The notes beneath the pieces are model-generated. The model was given only the letters and a program-made list of their open reading frames with translations, had not been told where the DNA came from and ran no database searches. The position numbers were made by a program, and so were the translations under genes. This document shows, in pieces, positions 43,919 through 52,204 of a DNA stretch of 59,650 bases. Source of the DNA: an uncultured Bacteroidota bacterium (GTDB taxonomy: Bacteria > Bacteroidota > Bacteroidia > JADZBD01). Position 1 is the first letter of the stretch. Each line of letters starts with the position of its first letter. The stretch is taken from the NCBI GenBank assembly GCA_937924855.1, contig CALEYQ010000066.1, positions 1-59,650 of the forward strand, read 5' to 3'.

Positions 43919-45751
43919 ATGAGAAAAATTAAAATGATGTTGTTTGGTATTTTTGCTGCGGGCTTAGCCTTTGCCCAGGCTCCGCAGGCATTTAAATACC
44001 AGGCTGTAGCAAGAGACAACAGTGGAAATCCCCTGGCAAACACAAACCTTCCTGTTAGAGTTACCATCCTTGATGGTTCTGCCACAGGTCCTGTAGTATA
44101 CCAAGAGACCCATGCTTCAACATCCAATCAGTTTGGACTTCTGAATTTATCTATTGGTAACGGTACTGTTACCAATGGAACCTTTAACACAATTGCATGG
44201 GGAACCGGAACCAAGTGGATTCAGGTTGAAGTTGATTTTGGTACCGGTTATCAAAACATGGGAACTTCCCAGCTTTTGAGTGTTCCTTATGCACTTTACT
44301 CTTCTAACGGAACTCCGGGCCCTCAGGGTCCTACCGGTCCAACCGGTGATCCAGGTCCAACAGGCCCTATCGGTGCTACCGGTCCAACCGGTGATCCGGG
44401 TCCTACAGGCCCAATTGGTGCTACCGGCCCTTCCGGTGATCCAGGTCCTCAGGGCCCTATTGGTGCTACCGGTCCTTCCGGTGATCCAGGTCCTCAGGGT
44501 CCTGCAGGCCCTACAGGTGCTAATGGTGCTACTGGTGCCCAGGGTCCTCAAGGTCCTGCCGGTCCAACTGGTGCTAACGGTGCTACCGGTGCTCAAGGTC
44601 CAATGGGTCCAACAGGTGCTAACGGAGCTGTAGGTCCAACAGGTCCTGCAGGTTCTGCAAACATTAGCGGAACTACTGACTATGTTATTAAATTTACCGG
44701 TGCAACTACCGGAGGAAATTCCCTTTTCCGTGATAATGGAACCGGAACCGGATTGAATGTTGCCCCTGCTCCTCAATATTTGTTTAATGCTTTTCGCACC
44801 CAGCTTACTGCTGTTGGAGACGGACAGGCAACTATTTATGGATACCGAACCCGTGACTCACAAAATGATGGCACCGGATATAGCACATTTACCGGCAATT
44901 CTGCGGTTCAAGGGTACAATTACTGGGGTGACGTTTACACCTTTGGTGTTTCAGGTCATTCCTGGAATGATTACACCAGGACCGGAGGAGTTCTTGGTGC
45001 AGATAATGCTGGTTCTTATTGGGGATCTTTAGGTTACAAAAACAGCGCCTCTGTTACCTTCGGTGTTTATGGAAGCAATGCCTACGGGTCAGGTGCCGGA
45101 TTTATGTCCAACCTTGGTAACGTTCAAAAAGGTATTGGTTCCGGATTTTTCGGTGGTGTAATGGGCGGATGGACCCGTGGTGAGGTGCTTGGACACACTT
45201 CCTCAGGAGCTCTTTACGCTTCCTACAACTTAGGAAACGAATACACTTCCGGTTATCAGGCCGACCTGGTTACTGTAAACAACCAGAAGGTTCCTGCCTA
45301 CTCCGTAACTTCTACTCAGATCAAAGTTTACGCTGATGGAAACGGCCAATTGAATGGCGGTTCTGTTCGCGTTAACTTCCCTGATGATTTCGCTGGGTTG
45401 TTGATGAAAAACGGAAAGCCAACCGTAACTGTTTCTCCAATGGGACAGTGTAACGGTCTTTACATTTCCGACATTGACGCTCGCGGTTTCACAGTTACTG
45501 AACTTGGAAACGGAAGCTCTAACGTTGAGTTCTCATGGATCTCTGTAGGAAAACGTGTTGATTCAGAAAATGCACAGGTTCCTTCCGATATTTCCAATAT
45601 CGAGTTCGACAACAACCTGAAAGGTGTAATGTTTAACGACAATAACAAGTCGCGCAACGGTACCCCCATCTGGTGGGATGGCAGCAAGGTTCGTTTCGAC
45701 GCTATACCTGAAGAAAAGGTAAATAAGGTTGAAATGCCAATGCCTAAATAA
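43919..45751 (+). CDS. Secreted collagen-like protein
   Basis: The 610-residue protein has a signal peptide (MRKIKMMLFGIFAAGLAFAQ) and an N-terminal beta-rich domain (about 22-130, FKYQAVARDNSGNPL). A run of 39 uninterrupted Gly-X-Y triplets (131-247) with GPT, GAT, GPS and GDP units comes next. A C-terminal domain of 360 residues (GYRTRD..., VNKVEMPMPK at the end) completes it. The layout is like bacterial collagen-like or tail-fibre-type proteins that trimerise. No T9SS C-terminal domain or anchor is seen. Codon use (AAC, GGT, CCT, TTC) suggests strong expression. A terminator follows. Confidence 0.85.
   Translation: MRKIKMMLFGIFAAGLAFAQAPQAFKYQAVARDNSGNPLANTNLPVRVTILDGSATGPVVYQETHASTSNQFGLLNLSIGNGTVTNGTFNTIAWGTGTKWIQVEVDFGTGYQNMGTSQLLSVPYALYSSNGTPGPQGPTGPTGDPGPTGPIGATGPTGDPGPTGPIGATGPSGDPGPQGPIGATGPSGDPGPQGPAGPTGANGATGAQGPQGPAGPTGANGATGAQGPMGPTGANGAVGPTGPAGSANISGTTDYVIKFTGATTGGNSLFRDNGTGTGLNVAPAPQYLFNAFRTQLTAVGDGQATIYGYRTRDSQNDGTGYSTFTGNSAVQGYNYWGDVYTFGVSGHSWNDYTRTGGVLGADNAGSYWGSLGYKNSASVTFGVYGSNAYGSGAGFMSNLGNVQKGIGSGFFGGVMGGWTRGEVLGHTSSGALYASYNLGNEYTSGYQADLVTVNNQKVPAYSVTSTQIKVYADGNGQLNGGSVRVNFPDDFAGLLMKNGKPTVTVSPMGQCNGLYISDIDARGFTVTELGNGSSNVEFSWISVGKRVDSENAQVPSDISNIEFDNNLKGVMFNDNNKSRNGTPIWWDGSKVRFDAIPEEKVNKVEMPMPK
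44309..44659 (+). repeat. Collagen-like Gly-X-Y triplet repeat region
   Basis: Thirty-nine consecutive Gly-X-Y triplets with short internal DNA repeats such as GGTCCTACAGGC-type units; Pro at X and Thr, Ser, Gln, Ala or Asn at Y. Confidence 0.95.
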
Positions 45752-45770
45752 ATTTTAAATCTTTGTTTTA

Positions 45771-45799
45771 AACCCCCCGTTTTTCACGGGGGGTTTTTT
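45771..45799 (+). terminator. Rho-independent terminator of the collagen-like operon
   Basis: AACCCCCCGT (45771-45780) pairs fully with ACGGGGGGTT (45786-45795) around TTTTC and is followed by T residues. Confidence 0.9.
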
Positions 45800-45816
45800 A
45801 TTTTTATGCATAAATA

Positions 45817-46719
45817 ATGGCAAGACTTTTCCTCTTTTTTATATTTCTCCAATTCTCAAGTATTGCTTTTCCGCAGGGTAAACAAAAGGCAAATCACTCT
45901 CACACCCTTGAAAAGAATCTGATTTTCCTTTCTTCCGATTCCCTGAAGGGAAGAATGCCCGGAACCCCTGAAGCAGATATTGCGGCCGATTATATTTCCC
46001 GCCAATTCAAAAAACTAAAACTAAAACCCTATACAAAATCCGGATATTTTCAGGAATTCACCTATGTAACCCCTGATTCGGAATTCGTTAAAACAAGAAA
46101 TGTTATTGCATTTCTTAACAGGGGTTGCGAAAAAACAATTATTATTGGTGCTCATTACGACCATATAGGGTTTGGTGGAAAACACTCCAGAGCACCCGGA
46201 AAAAAAGAAATTCATAATGGAGCAGACGACAATGCCAGCGGTGTTGCCCTATTGCTTGAATTGGCAGCCGCTCTGCGTTCCCATAAGAAATCTAACTATA
46301 ATTATCTCTTTATTGCCTATTCCGGTCACGAACAAGGCTTGTTTGGCTCCCGGAATTTCCGGGAATCAATTCTTTTTCCAGGAATAAAAACGGCACTGGT
46401 CCTAAATCTGGACATGGTTGGGAGGTTGGATACCGTAACCCGTTCATTGATAGTGTACGGAAACCTGGAAAACAAACAACTCGGACCTTTAGCCCAAAAA
46501 GCAAATCTGAAATTGATTTACGAGGAAAACCTGACGGAAAGATCAGATTTGAAAGAATTTGTTTCTTTAAAAATTCCTCTCCTGGGCCTGTCCACCGGCT
46601 TTCATGATGATTACCATGCCCCCGGAGATGATTTTGAAAAATTAAATGTTAAGGGAATTCGTGAGGTTCAGTATTTTATTTTATCCTTTCTCAAGGATTT
46701 TAATGCAGAGAAGAAATAA
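45817..46719 (+). CDS. M28 family peptidase homologue; general-base Glu replaced by His
   Basis: The 300-residue exported protein has a signal peptide and a single M28 domain, with no PDZ. Zinc ligands are present: His113 and Asp115 in GAHYDHIG, Asp137/138 in NGADDNASG, Glu172, Asp199 in NLDM and His267 in DDYHAPGDD. The general base before Glu172 is His171 (GHEQG) rather than Glu (GEEQG). It is related to the M28-PDZ homologue near 24 kb, which has Ala at that place. It follows the terminator of the collagen-like gene. Confidence 0.88.
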   Translation: MARLFLFFIFLQFSSIAFPQGKQKANHSHTLEKNLIFLSSDSLKGRMPGTPEADIAADYISRQFKKLKLKPYTKSGYFQEFTYVTPDSEFVKTRNVIAFLNRGCEKTIIIGAHYDHIGFGGKHSRAPGKKEIHNGADDNASGVALLLELAAALRSHKKSNYNYLFIAYSGHEQGLFGSRNFRESILFPGIKTALVLNLDMVGRLDTVTRSLIVYGNLENKQLGPLAQKANLKLIYEENLTERSDLKEFVSLKIPLLGLSTGFHDDYHAPGDDFEKLNVKGIREVQYFILSFLKDFNAEKK

Positions 46720-46737
46720 AAAAAAACATCTTTTTGC

Positions 46738-47904
46738 TCAGGAAATCTCTTTATAAATTTCCTCAAGTCTTCCAATAATTACCTCAGAAGAAAACCGCTT
46801 GTAACAATTTTCTGATAGGACTTTGCTATCGAAAGATTCGTAGTTCGAATACATTTCCTGCATGGCTTCGGCTATTGTAGCTGCGGAAAAATCTGCACAA
46901 ATAATACCATCTTCGGGGTTAACAATATCGTTTGGTCCTCCGGAAGGAGTAGTGATTACAGGTCGGCCACATGCAAGGGCCTCCGCTAATACAACCCCAA
47001 AGGTCTCGTATGAGCTTCCGGATAAAAAAACATGGCAATTTTGCATTTCATTTACGACGGCCTCTCTTGACAACAGGCCTTTAAAAAATATTCTGGGCCC
47101 GGAAGTTAGCTCCGATTTTAAAGCCATTAATTCCTTTTCATAGGGTACCTCGAGGTCTCTAACGGCAGAACCTCCAATGTGAAACTCTGAGTCTGGGAAG
47201 TTTGCGGAAAATTTGTCAAAAGCCTTCATTAAATTCTCTATCCCCTTCCGGGGAGAAAAAAAAGAATTTGCAAAAAATCGAAATGGTTTTCCGGAAATTC
47301 GATTGGGTTTACACCCATCAAAAAAAATAGGGTTTACCATATTTCCCAATACCAAGAATTCATCCGGCTTCATTTCCAATGCATTCGATAGGCGATTTGC
47401 AAAATCATTACTGACAACCAAACGGACTTTGGCGCACCTCAAAACATCCCTGGCAACATCCATATCAGATTGAATTTTTATTCCACCCGTAATAAAATTG
47501 GTGAGGTGTTCAGTTAGTACAAAGGGAATGTTTTCTTTCCTTGAAATTTTGCATCCGGCAATCCCACCCATAAAAACAGAATGTGCATGAATGACATCAG
47601 GCTTTCCGTATTTTCGACAGTAATTCTTAAATTCTTCATAGCAATTTTGGGCAAAAAAATTGTAATTAATCTTGCGGAAACCGGGAATCCTGCCGCGTAC
47701 CTCAAATTGTAAGGAATTTAATCCTGCATCATTCCATTGACGGAAAATTAATCTCTTCCGGTTACTGAAGGGAATGAAAAATGGGTTTAAAATCCCAACT
47801 TTGTGGCTTCTATCCATCAAAGCGCGGGCTTGTTCCTCAAAGAAAGAACCCCAAACCGGATTTTCGATTGTTTTATACCAGGATGGAATTATAAGGATAT
47901 GCAT
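46738..47904 (-). CDS. Glycosyltransferase family 4
   Basis: The 388-residue GT-B enzyme has an N-terminal GT4 domain (VHAHSVFMGGIAG) and a C-terminal domain (FFSPRKGIENLMKAF) with the family motif SSYETFGVVLAEALACGRPVI, whose Glu pair (E-x7-E) binds the nucleotide sugar. It is cytoplasmic, retaining. It lies seven bases downstream of the methyltransferase gene, third in a three-gene glycan operon. The sugar cannot be assigned. Confidence 0.9.
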   Translation of the reverse strand: MHILIIPSWYKTIENPVWGSFFEEQARALMDRSHKVGILNPFFIPFSNRKRLIFRQWNDAGLNSLQFEVRGRIPGFRKINYNFFAQNCYEEFKNYCRKYGKPDVIHAHSVFMGGIAGCKISRKENIPFVLTEHLTNFITGGIKIQSDMDVARDVLRCAKVRLVVSNDFANRLSNALEMKPDEFLVLGNMVNPIFFDGCKPNRISGKPFRFFANSFFSPRKGIENLMKAFDKFSANFPDSEFHIGGSAVRDLEVPYEKELMALKSELTSGPRIFFKGLLSREAVVNEMQNCHVFLSGSSYETFGVVLAEALACGRPVITTPSGGPNDIVNPEDGIICADFSAATIAEAMQEMYSNYESFDSKVLSENCYKRFSSEVIIGRLEEIYKEIS

Positions 47905-47911
47905 TCCCCTC

Positions 47912-48829
47912 TCATTTTACCTTTTCAATCCAGAGACTACTTACATAAGGTGTGCCTGAATCATAATAATCCATGAGTTCTTTTAACTCCTCGCCGTGAT
48001 TCCTGTGCATAAAATGCGACATCCACCTGATTTCGTAATCAGGGTTAAAAGCCAAAAAAGCCTGTATCATATATTGTTCAGCCCAAAAACGCTGATCCGC
48101 CATCCAGGCTTTGGGGTATTCGTAGGGGAAAAATATGTCGTGAATATGAATAAACACACCCTTTCTTAAACGGGGTAAAATTTCAAGAATCTCATACACC
48201 ACATCCCCTCCGGTTTTCACCGTATGCGTGGAGTCAATAAAGAGAATATCGCCGGCGTTTAATCCGGTAAAAACCTCAAGCGGGACTTTTTCTACAGGCT
48301 TTGAAACTACTTCGTCCAAACCGGGAAAACCTTTTTTAATTACATCATTGGGATAAGGCTCTATAGCCATAAAATGACAATTGGCGGCAGGGCTCTCCGT
48401 TTTGTTTTTCAGGCAGGCCGATGCAGTGATAAAAGTGGAATAACCCGATCCGATTTCAATTACTTTCCGGGGCTTTAAATTTCTTACCATGCAATAAAGC
48501 GCATGTGCATCCACACAACGAAAGGAGGTTTGTGAAATATGAAAATCAAATTCGTTTTTTGGTTTTTTCGGCCATTGATCGTATTCGGCACGGAATTTCT
48601 CTGACATTTCTTTGATCCAGGATAACTGGCTCATTGAATCAAATTTAATTCCCGGCATTTCAGAAACACGGGAAAATACCTCTTCCCCTAATAAGGCGGT
48701 ATCAGGCACCGGAGAATAATAGTGCTTTCGCATGACATGATAACCCAGTTTCTGCCAGGTTTCGAAAGAACAGATGTTAAGATAATAATGGGCAAGCCTG
48801 CGTTTTACCCTGAAAAAAAATGAGCTCAT
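47912..48829 (-). CDS. SAM-dependent methyltransferase (Methyltransf_24-like)
   Basis: The 305-residue class I methyltransferase shows the SAM-binding motif VIEIGSGYSTFITASA, MAIEPYPND, and ILFIDSTHTVKTGGDV. These features match families that methylate sugars or peptides in glycan operons. It overlaps the upstream sugar-methyltransferase gene by four bases (ATGA) and precedes the glycosyltransferase, so the three proteins probably act on one glycan. Confidence 0.85.
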   Translation of the reverse strand: MSSFFFRVKRRLAHYYLNICSFETWQKLGYHVMRKHYYSPVPDTALLGEEVFSRVSEMPGIKFDSMSQLSWIKEMSEKFRAEYDQWPKKPKNEFDFHISQTSFRCVDAHALYCMVRNLKPRKVIEIGSGYSTFITASACLKNKTESPAANCHFMAIEPYPNDVIKKGFPGLDEVVSKPVEKVPLEVFTGLNAGDILFIDSTHTVKTGGDVVYEILEILPRLRKGVFIHIHDIFFPYEYPKAWMADQRFWAEQYMIQAFLAFNPDYEIRWMSHFMHRNHGEELKELMDYYDSGTPYVSSLWIEKVK

Positions 48830-49746
48830 GATTTTCCAAACAAATAATGATTCCCCTTCATATGACTGATGGGAAGAAAAGAAAATTTAACTCCGGGGCG
48901 CTTTTGAACCCATGATTCAAAAAACTCCCGGTTATTTATGCCAAGAAAGTCTTCCTGAAATCCTATAAGCCAGGATGCCGAGGGTCGCATTCTTTCAAAA
49001 ACTTCATTCCGGAAGGCAACCGGAGTTTCGCTCAGCGACCACATGCCCACCCATAAGTCAGGTGCAGGGACAGATGGCAATAAATTAATGTCCGAAACAA
49101 GATTAACCCTTCCCTTATCCCCGCCCAAATCATTTACAAAAACCTGAAGCCCGAGATCCAAAGATTTAAGAAAATAGGATTGCATCAGGGAATACTCAGG
49201 CAAATCAAAAATATAATACGAACCCCGAAATCCCATTTTATAACACAGCCGGCAAAAACTTCCATATCCCCCACCGAATTCAAAAATAGAATGCATGGAA
49301 GATAAATCAGTTCTGCTTTCTTCAATAAAACGGTGTAAGGTATAAAGATGATGGATAAGGTTTCCGCTGGAGGAAGGAAATTCATGAAATGGTGTTGGAC
49401 ATCCAATCCGGTCCTCTTCTAAAACATCTTCATAAAGCTTCCAGCTACTTGAACTTTTCAGGTAATCCAGTTCCAGGGGATCGGGTGAAAAGAACATGGG
49501 GTACATAACTTCCCACCGGGTAAAGGCTCTGGGGTCCTTATTTTTTACATTTTCGAAAAGTTCCAGCCTTTTCCGGGTCCAGAAATCGGTAGCGGTTGTT
49601 TTTTCAGACCGAAGAGCTTCCATACCCTTTCGCAGGTCCGAAATGAGGGCTGCTTCTTTTTCATTAGGAGGGGGAAGGGAAGGCAGGGATTTATCCCCGG
49701 TTAATACCTTTCGGATTTTGATTCCGGCTCTTTTAAATAAACTCAT
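48826..49746 (-). CDS. Putative sugar O-methyltransferase
   Basis: The ATG at 49746 gives MSLFKRAGIKIRKV; the longer frame upstream adds 25 residues of unclear quality. The 306-residue product resembles the Bacteroidota/proteobacterial putative sugar O-methyltransferase family: SIFEFGGGYGSFCRLCYK (SAM motif), YIFDLPEYSLMQSYFL, DLWVGMWSLSETP. It is coupled to the next methyltransferase. The AHSA1-like gene lies upstream in the same orientation, 99 bases away. Confidence 0.8.
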   Translation of the reverse strand: MSLFKRAGIKIRKVLTGDKSLPSLPPPNEKEAALISDLRKGMEALRSEKTTATDFWTRKRLELFENVKNKDPRAFTRWEVMYPMFFSPDPLELDYLKSSSSWKLYEDVLEEDRIGCPTPFHEFPSSSGNLIHHLYTLHRFIEESRTDLSSMHSIFEFGGGYGSFCRLCYKMGFRGSYYIFDLPEYSLMQSYFLKSLDLGLQVFVNDLGGDKGRVNLVSDINLLPSVPAPDLWVGMWSLSETPVAFRNEVFERMRPSASWLIGFQEDFLGINNREFFESWVQKRPGVKFSFLPISHMKGNHYLFGKS

Positions 49747-49845
49747 GCTATGCTGCCAATCAGGAGCCGTAAATATAATAATTTTCAGGGGTTTAAGCGG
49801 GAACCGGGAATCGCCTTTCACCCCATTGATCTTACGTCAAAGCCA

Positions 49846-50265
49846 TCATTGAAGTCCTTCACAATAAGCTTTAAATTGGTTTAAAATGGCTTGCCAACCT
49901 GTCTTTTGAAGTTCAGGGGAATTTTGCATTTCGGGTTCAAAATTTATTTCCACTTCCGTACCCTTATCAAGGGGTCGCATCAATACCAACAACTTCCTTC
50001 CATCATCCAGCTTCATTTGAATTTTTTCAGTTGGTCTAACCTCAATAAAAGCTCCGGAAAAATCAAATCCCATCGACCCGTCCATGGCCTCCATCCTCCA
50101 TGAAAATTTCCCACCGGGTTTCAGGTCGGTTTCAGCCCTGGGACAACACCACTCAGGCGAAGCAAAATTCCAGTTTACAATATGCTTGTCGTTGGTGTAT
50201 GCCTCCCACACCAGTGACAATGGTTTGAGAATTTTAGTTTGAATTTGTAGGGTGGTGGCTTCCAT
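49846..50265 (-). CDS. SRPBCC/AHSA1 domain protein
   Basis: The 139-residue protein is an AHSA1/START-like fold: IQTKILKPLSLVWEAYT at the N-terminus, NWNFASPEWCCPRAETDLKPGGKFSWRMEA, and GWQAILNQFKAYCEG at the end. Members bind hydrophobic ligands or serve as Hsp90 activators; this short bacterial form has no assigned role. It lies 19 bases downstream of the 4Fe-4S protein gene. Confidence 0.85.
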   Translation of the reverse strand: MEATTLQIQTKILKPLSLVWEAYTNDKHIVNWNFASPEWCCPRAETDLKPGGKFSWRMEAMDGSMGFDFSGAFIEVRPTEKIQMKLDDGRKLLVLMRPLDKGTEVEINFEPEMQNSPELQKTGWQAILNQFKAYCEGLQ

Positions 50266-50284
50266 GAAATTTCTGTTAAAAAGA

Positions 50285-50494
50285 TTATTTATTCAATTTA
50301 TAGGATAATGCCCCCGAGGGGCATTGTTCAATCTGGTTTTTGATTTCATCGGTGGTGGCTCCAAACTGGTCCACCCAGGGTCTTTCCCGGGGTTTAAAAA
50401 CCAGGGGCAATCCACGGGCACATACCCCACAATGGATGCATTTATCCGGTTGCCAGATAATGGTTATTTCGCCGTTGGAATATTCTTTTTTCAT
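50285..50494 (-). CDS. Divergent 4Fe-4S mono-cluster protein (Fer4_19)
   Basis: The 69-residue protein holds CIHCGVCARGLPLVF and a distal QCPSGALSYK, giving the CxxCxxC...CP pattern of the divergent single-cluster 4Fe-4S family. It is small and cytoplasmic. It starts the operon with the AHSA1-like gene. It could carry electrons or sense redox state. Confidence 0.88.
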   Translation of the reverse strand: MKKEYSNGEITIIWQPDKCIHCGVCARGLPLVFKPRERPWVDQFGATTDEIKNQIEQCPSGALSYKLNK

Positions 50495-50691
50495 TTGAAA
50501 TTTAATTGCCGGTTGGAATCAACAACAACAAAATAGTGTTTTTTGTCCTTCATTCCAAACTCAAATTAGGGCATGGGAATGTAGTTATTAGTATAAATTT
50601 TGTAAGGAGGTTAGCTTTCACTTGAACATTTTGCATTTACTTCTACTTTGGTTAAAAATCAAGGCTTAAAATTAAAACTTACCTGTCACTT

Positions 50692-50977
50692 TCACCTCCT
50701 TAATTGAGCCAAACGGTTCTTTTTTAGATTACCGGTGTTGTTATCGTACAAATAAACCGTATACAAACAATCTTCATAATTCCTCAAATCAAGAGCAGCG
50801 GGAATTAAATCAATTCCTCCGATTTCAAACAATTTCCCGAACCAGAATTCCTTTAACATCAAATACTCCAAACCGTAAACCCGCAGGTGGCACTTGAGAA
50901 AACTTTACATAGATGATGCTTGTAGTTGGAATCAGAAAACCTTGAAACCCATGAACCAAAAATGAAAAAATTTCCCT
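50692..50977 (-). pseudogene. Frameshifted relic of a secreted beta-domain, probably T9SS sorting-type
   Basis: In the 483-base gap (50495-50977) two minus-strand frames spell one broken domain. The first (50825-50977) contains IIYVKFSQVPPAGLRF and GVFDVKGILVREIV before a stop at 50827-50825. One base out of frame, the second (50692-50829) continues FEIGGIDLIPAALDLRN and LYTVYLYDNNTGNLKKN to a stop at 50694-50692. Joined, this follows the strand order of type A sorting domains (vfDvkGrlV ... G.Ytv...). No PNP start motif or ATG is present. Bases 50495-50691 hold nothing else I can name. Confidence 0.45.
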
Positions 50978-52204
50978 TTAGTCAATTTTAATAAATCTTG
51001 CAGCGGGAAAGCTGAAATTTTCTTCCTGAACATTTAAAAAATAAGTTCCGGAAGGTAAATGCGAAATGTTGATGGTTTTCTTTCCATCTGTGGTAGTTAA
51101 TTTTCCCGACACTACATTCTCTCCAAGAATATTTACTATGGAAAATAATCCATTTACGGTTTTCTTATCAGTGAACTTAATGGTGATAAAGTCATTTGAT
51201 GGATTTGGAAAAACACTTATGGAGGCAGGTTTCTTAATTTCAGGAACAGAATAAATTCCACTGATGTTCACTTGCACATACTGGGTATTCCACACCGAAT
51301 CTGTATTCATATCGATGTACTGAATGGCAATGCTGTCATTGAATTGGACCGAGGCCTGAAGCATTACCCCATACCTCTCTCCGGGCATTATTTCAACCGT
51401 GTCGCTTATGATGGCGTTAGGCAATGGACGACCATCGGAAGAAATAATCTGTGCATTTAACTGGGGCGGAATAATTACCCTGTTATAGAAATACATGATA
51501 TTGCCCAGGCGAAGGTAAATGGGCTCGTTTTGGGATCCTGAAATTTTAATGGAATCGTCGGCATTCAATTCCCATCCGGACTTTCCGTTTACCAGAAAAT
51601 AATCCGGCCTATAGGGAGGAACATTTAATGTATCGGTGTTTGGGTTGTGAACCGGAATCGTATCATGCCAGGAACGATCAACCTCTGTGAGCAACCATTT
51701 GTAATCTTTGCTATACGGTGGACCACCTGTCCATGCATTTTTTGCCCCTCCGGCAGCCTTAACCACAATAAGCCCATACATGCCCATTTGAACATGAACC
51801 ACATCTGCTACATGACAATGGTAAAGGTAAGTTCCGGCGTTGTGGGCCACAAAAGTGTAGGTTGTATCCTGCATGTGATTCAGCCAGAATGAAGTGGCCG
51901 GATCACCGTCGTTCCGGGTGTCTACATCAAGCCCGTGCAAATGAATTGTATGGTGTTCTCCCTGGGAAATATTCCGGGTGTTGAGAATTACAGTATCCCC
52001 TTCATTACAATAAATGATTGAAGCAGGTATTTTGGGAAATTCCATCAAAGTATTTGTTATCCCCCATACTCTAAAACTAACTCCATCAAACATGGTATCG
52101 GTTCCAAAATTACTTCGAAGGTATTTGTTAAGAAGAATTGTATTTTGTCCGGATAAGGCAAGGGCTCCAAATACGAATAAAAGTAAAACAGCCTGCCTTT
52201 TCAT
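50978..52204 (-). CDS. Secreted multicopper-oxidase-like cupredoxin protein with T9SS type A domain (split-MCO half with type 1 Cu)
   Basis: The 408-residue protein has a signal peptide (to about 20). Its first cupredoxin domain (about 35-150) carries trinuclear-site HxH His88/His90 (HLHG) and a C-terminal HCH (129-131), with His137 and Met142 completing a type 1 copper site. A second cupredoxin-like domain without copper motifs follows (about 160-315). The type A sorting domain (about 328-408) starts VFPNPSNDFI. It overlaps the next upstream gene by four bases. Together with that gene it supplies a full two-domain laccase motif set. Confidence 0.8.
   Translation of the reverse strand: MKRQAVLLLFVFGALALSGQNTILLNKYLRSNFGTDTMFDGVSFRVWGITNTLMEFPKIPASIIYCNEGDTVILNTRNISQGEHHTIHLHGLDVDTRNDGDPATSFWLNHMQDTTYTFVAHNAGTYLYHCHVADVVHVQMGMYGLIVVKAAGGAKNAWTGGPPYSKDYKWLLTEVDRSWHDTIPVHNPNTDTLNVPPYRPDYFLVNGKSGWELNADDSIKISGSQNEPIYLRLGNIMYFYNRVIIPPQLNAQIISSDGRPLPNAIISDTVEIMPGERYGVMLQASVQFNDSIAIQYIDMNTDSVWNTQYVQVNISGIYSVPEIKKPASISVFPNPSNDFITIKFTDKKTVNGLFSIVNILGENVVSGKLTTTDGKKTINISHLPSGTYFLNVQEENFSFPAARFIKID

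Noticed and set aside
44147..44776. Long minus-strand open frame opposite the collagen repeat
   Set aside because: Shadow of the Gly-X-Y repeat; the product is a low-complexity Thr/Arg/Cys run and the plus-strand gene explains the region.
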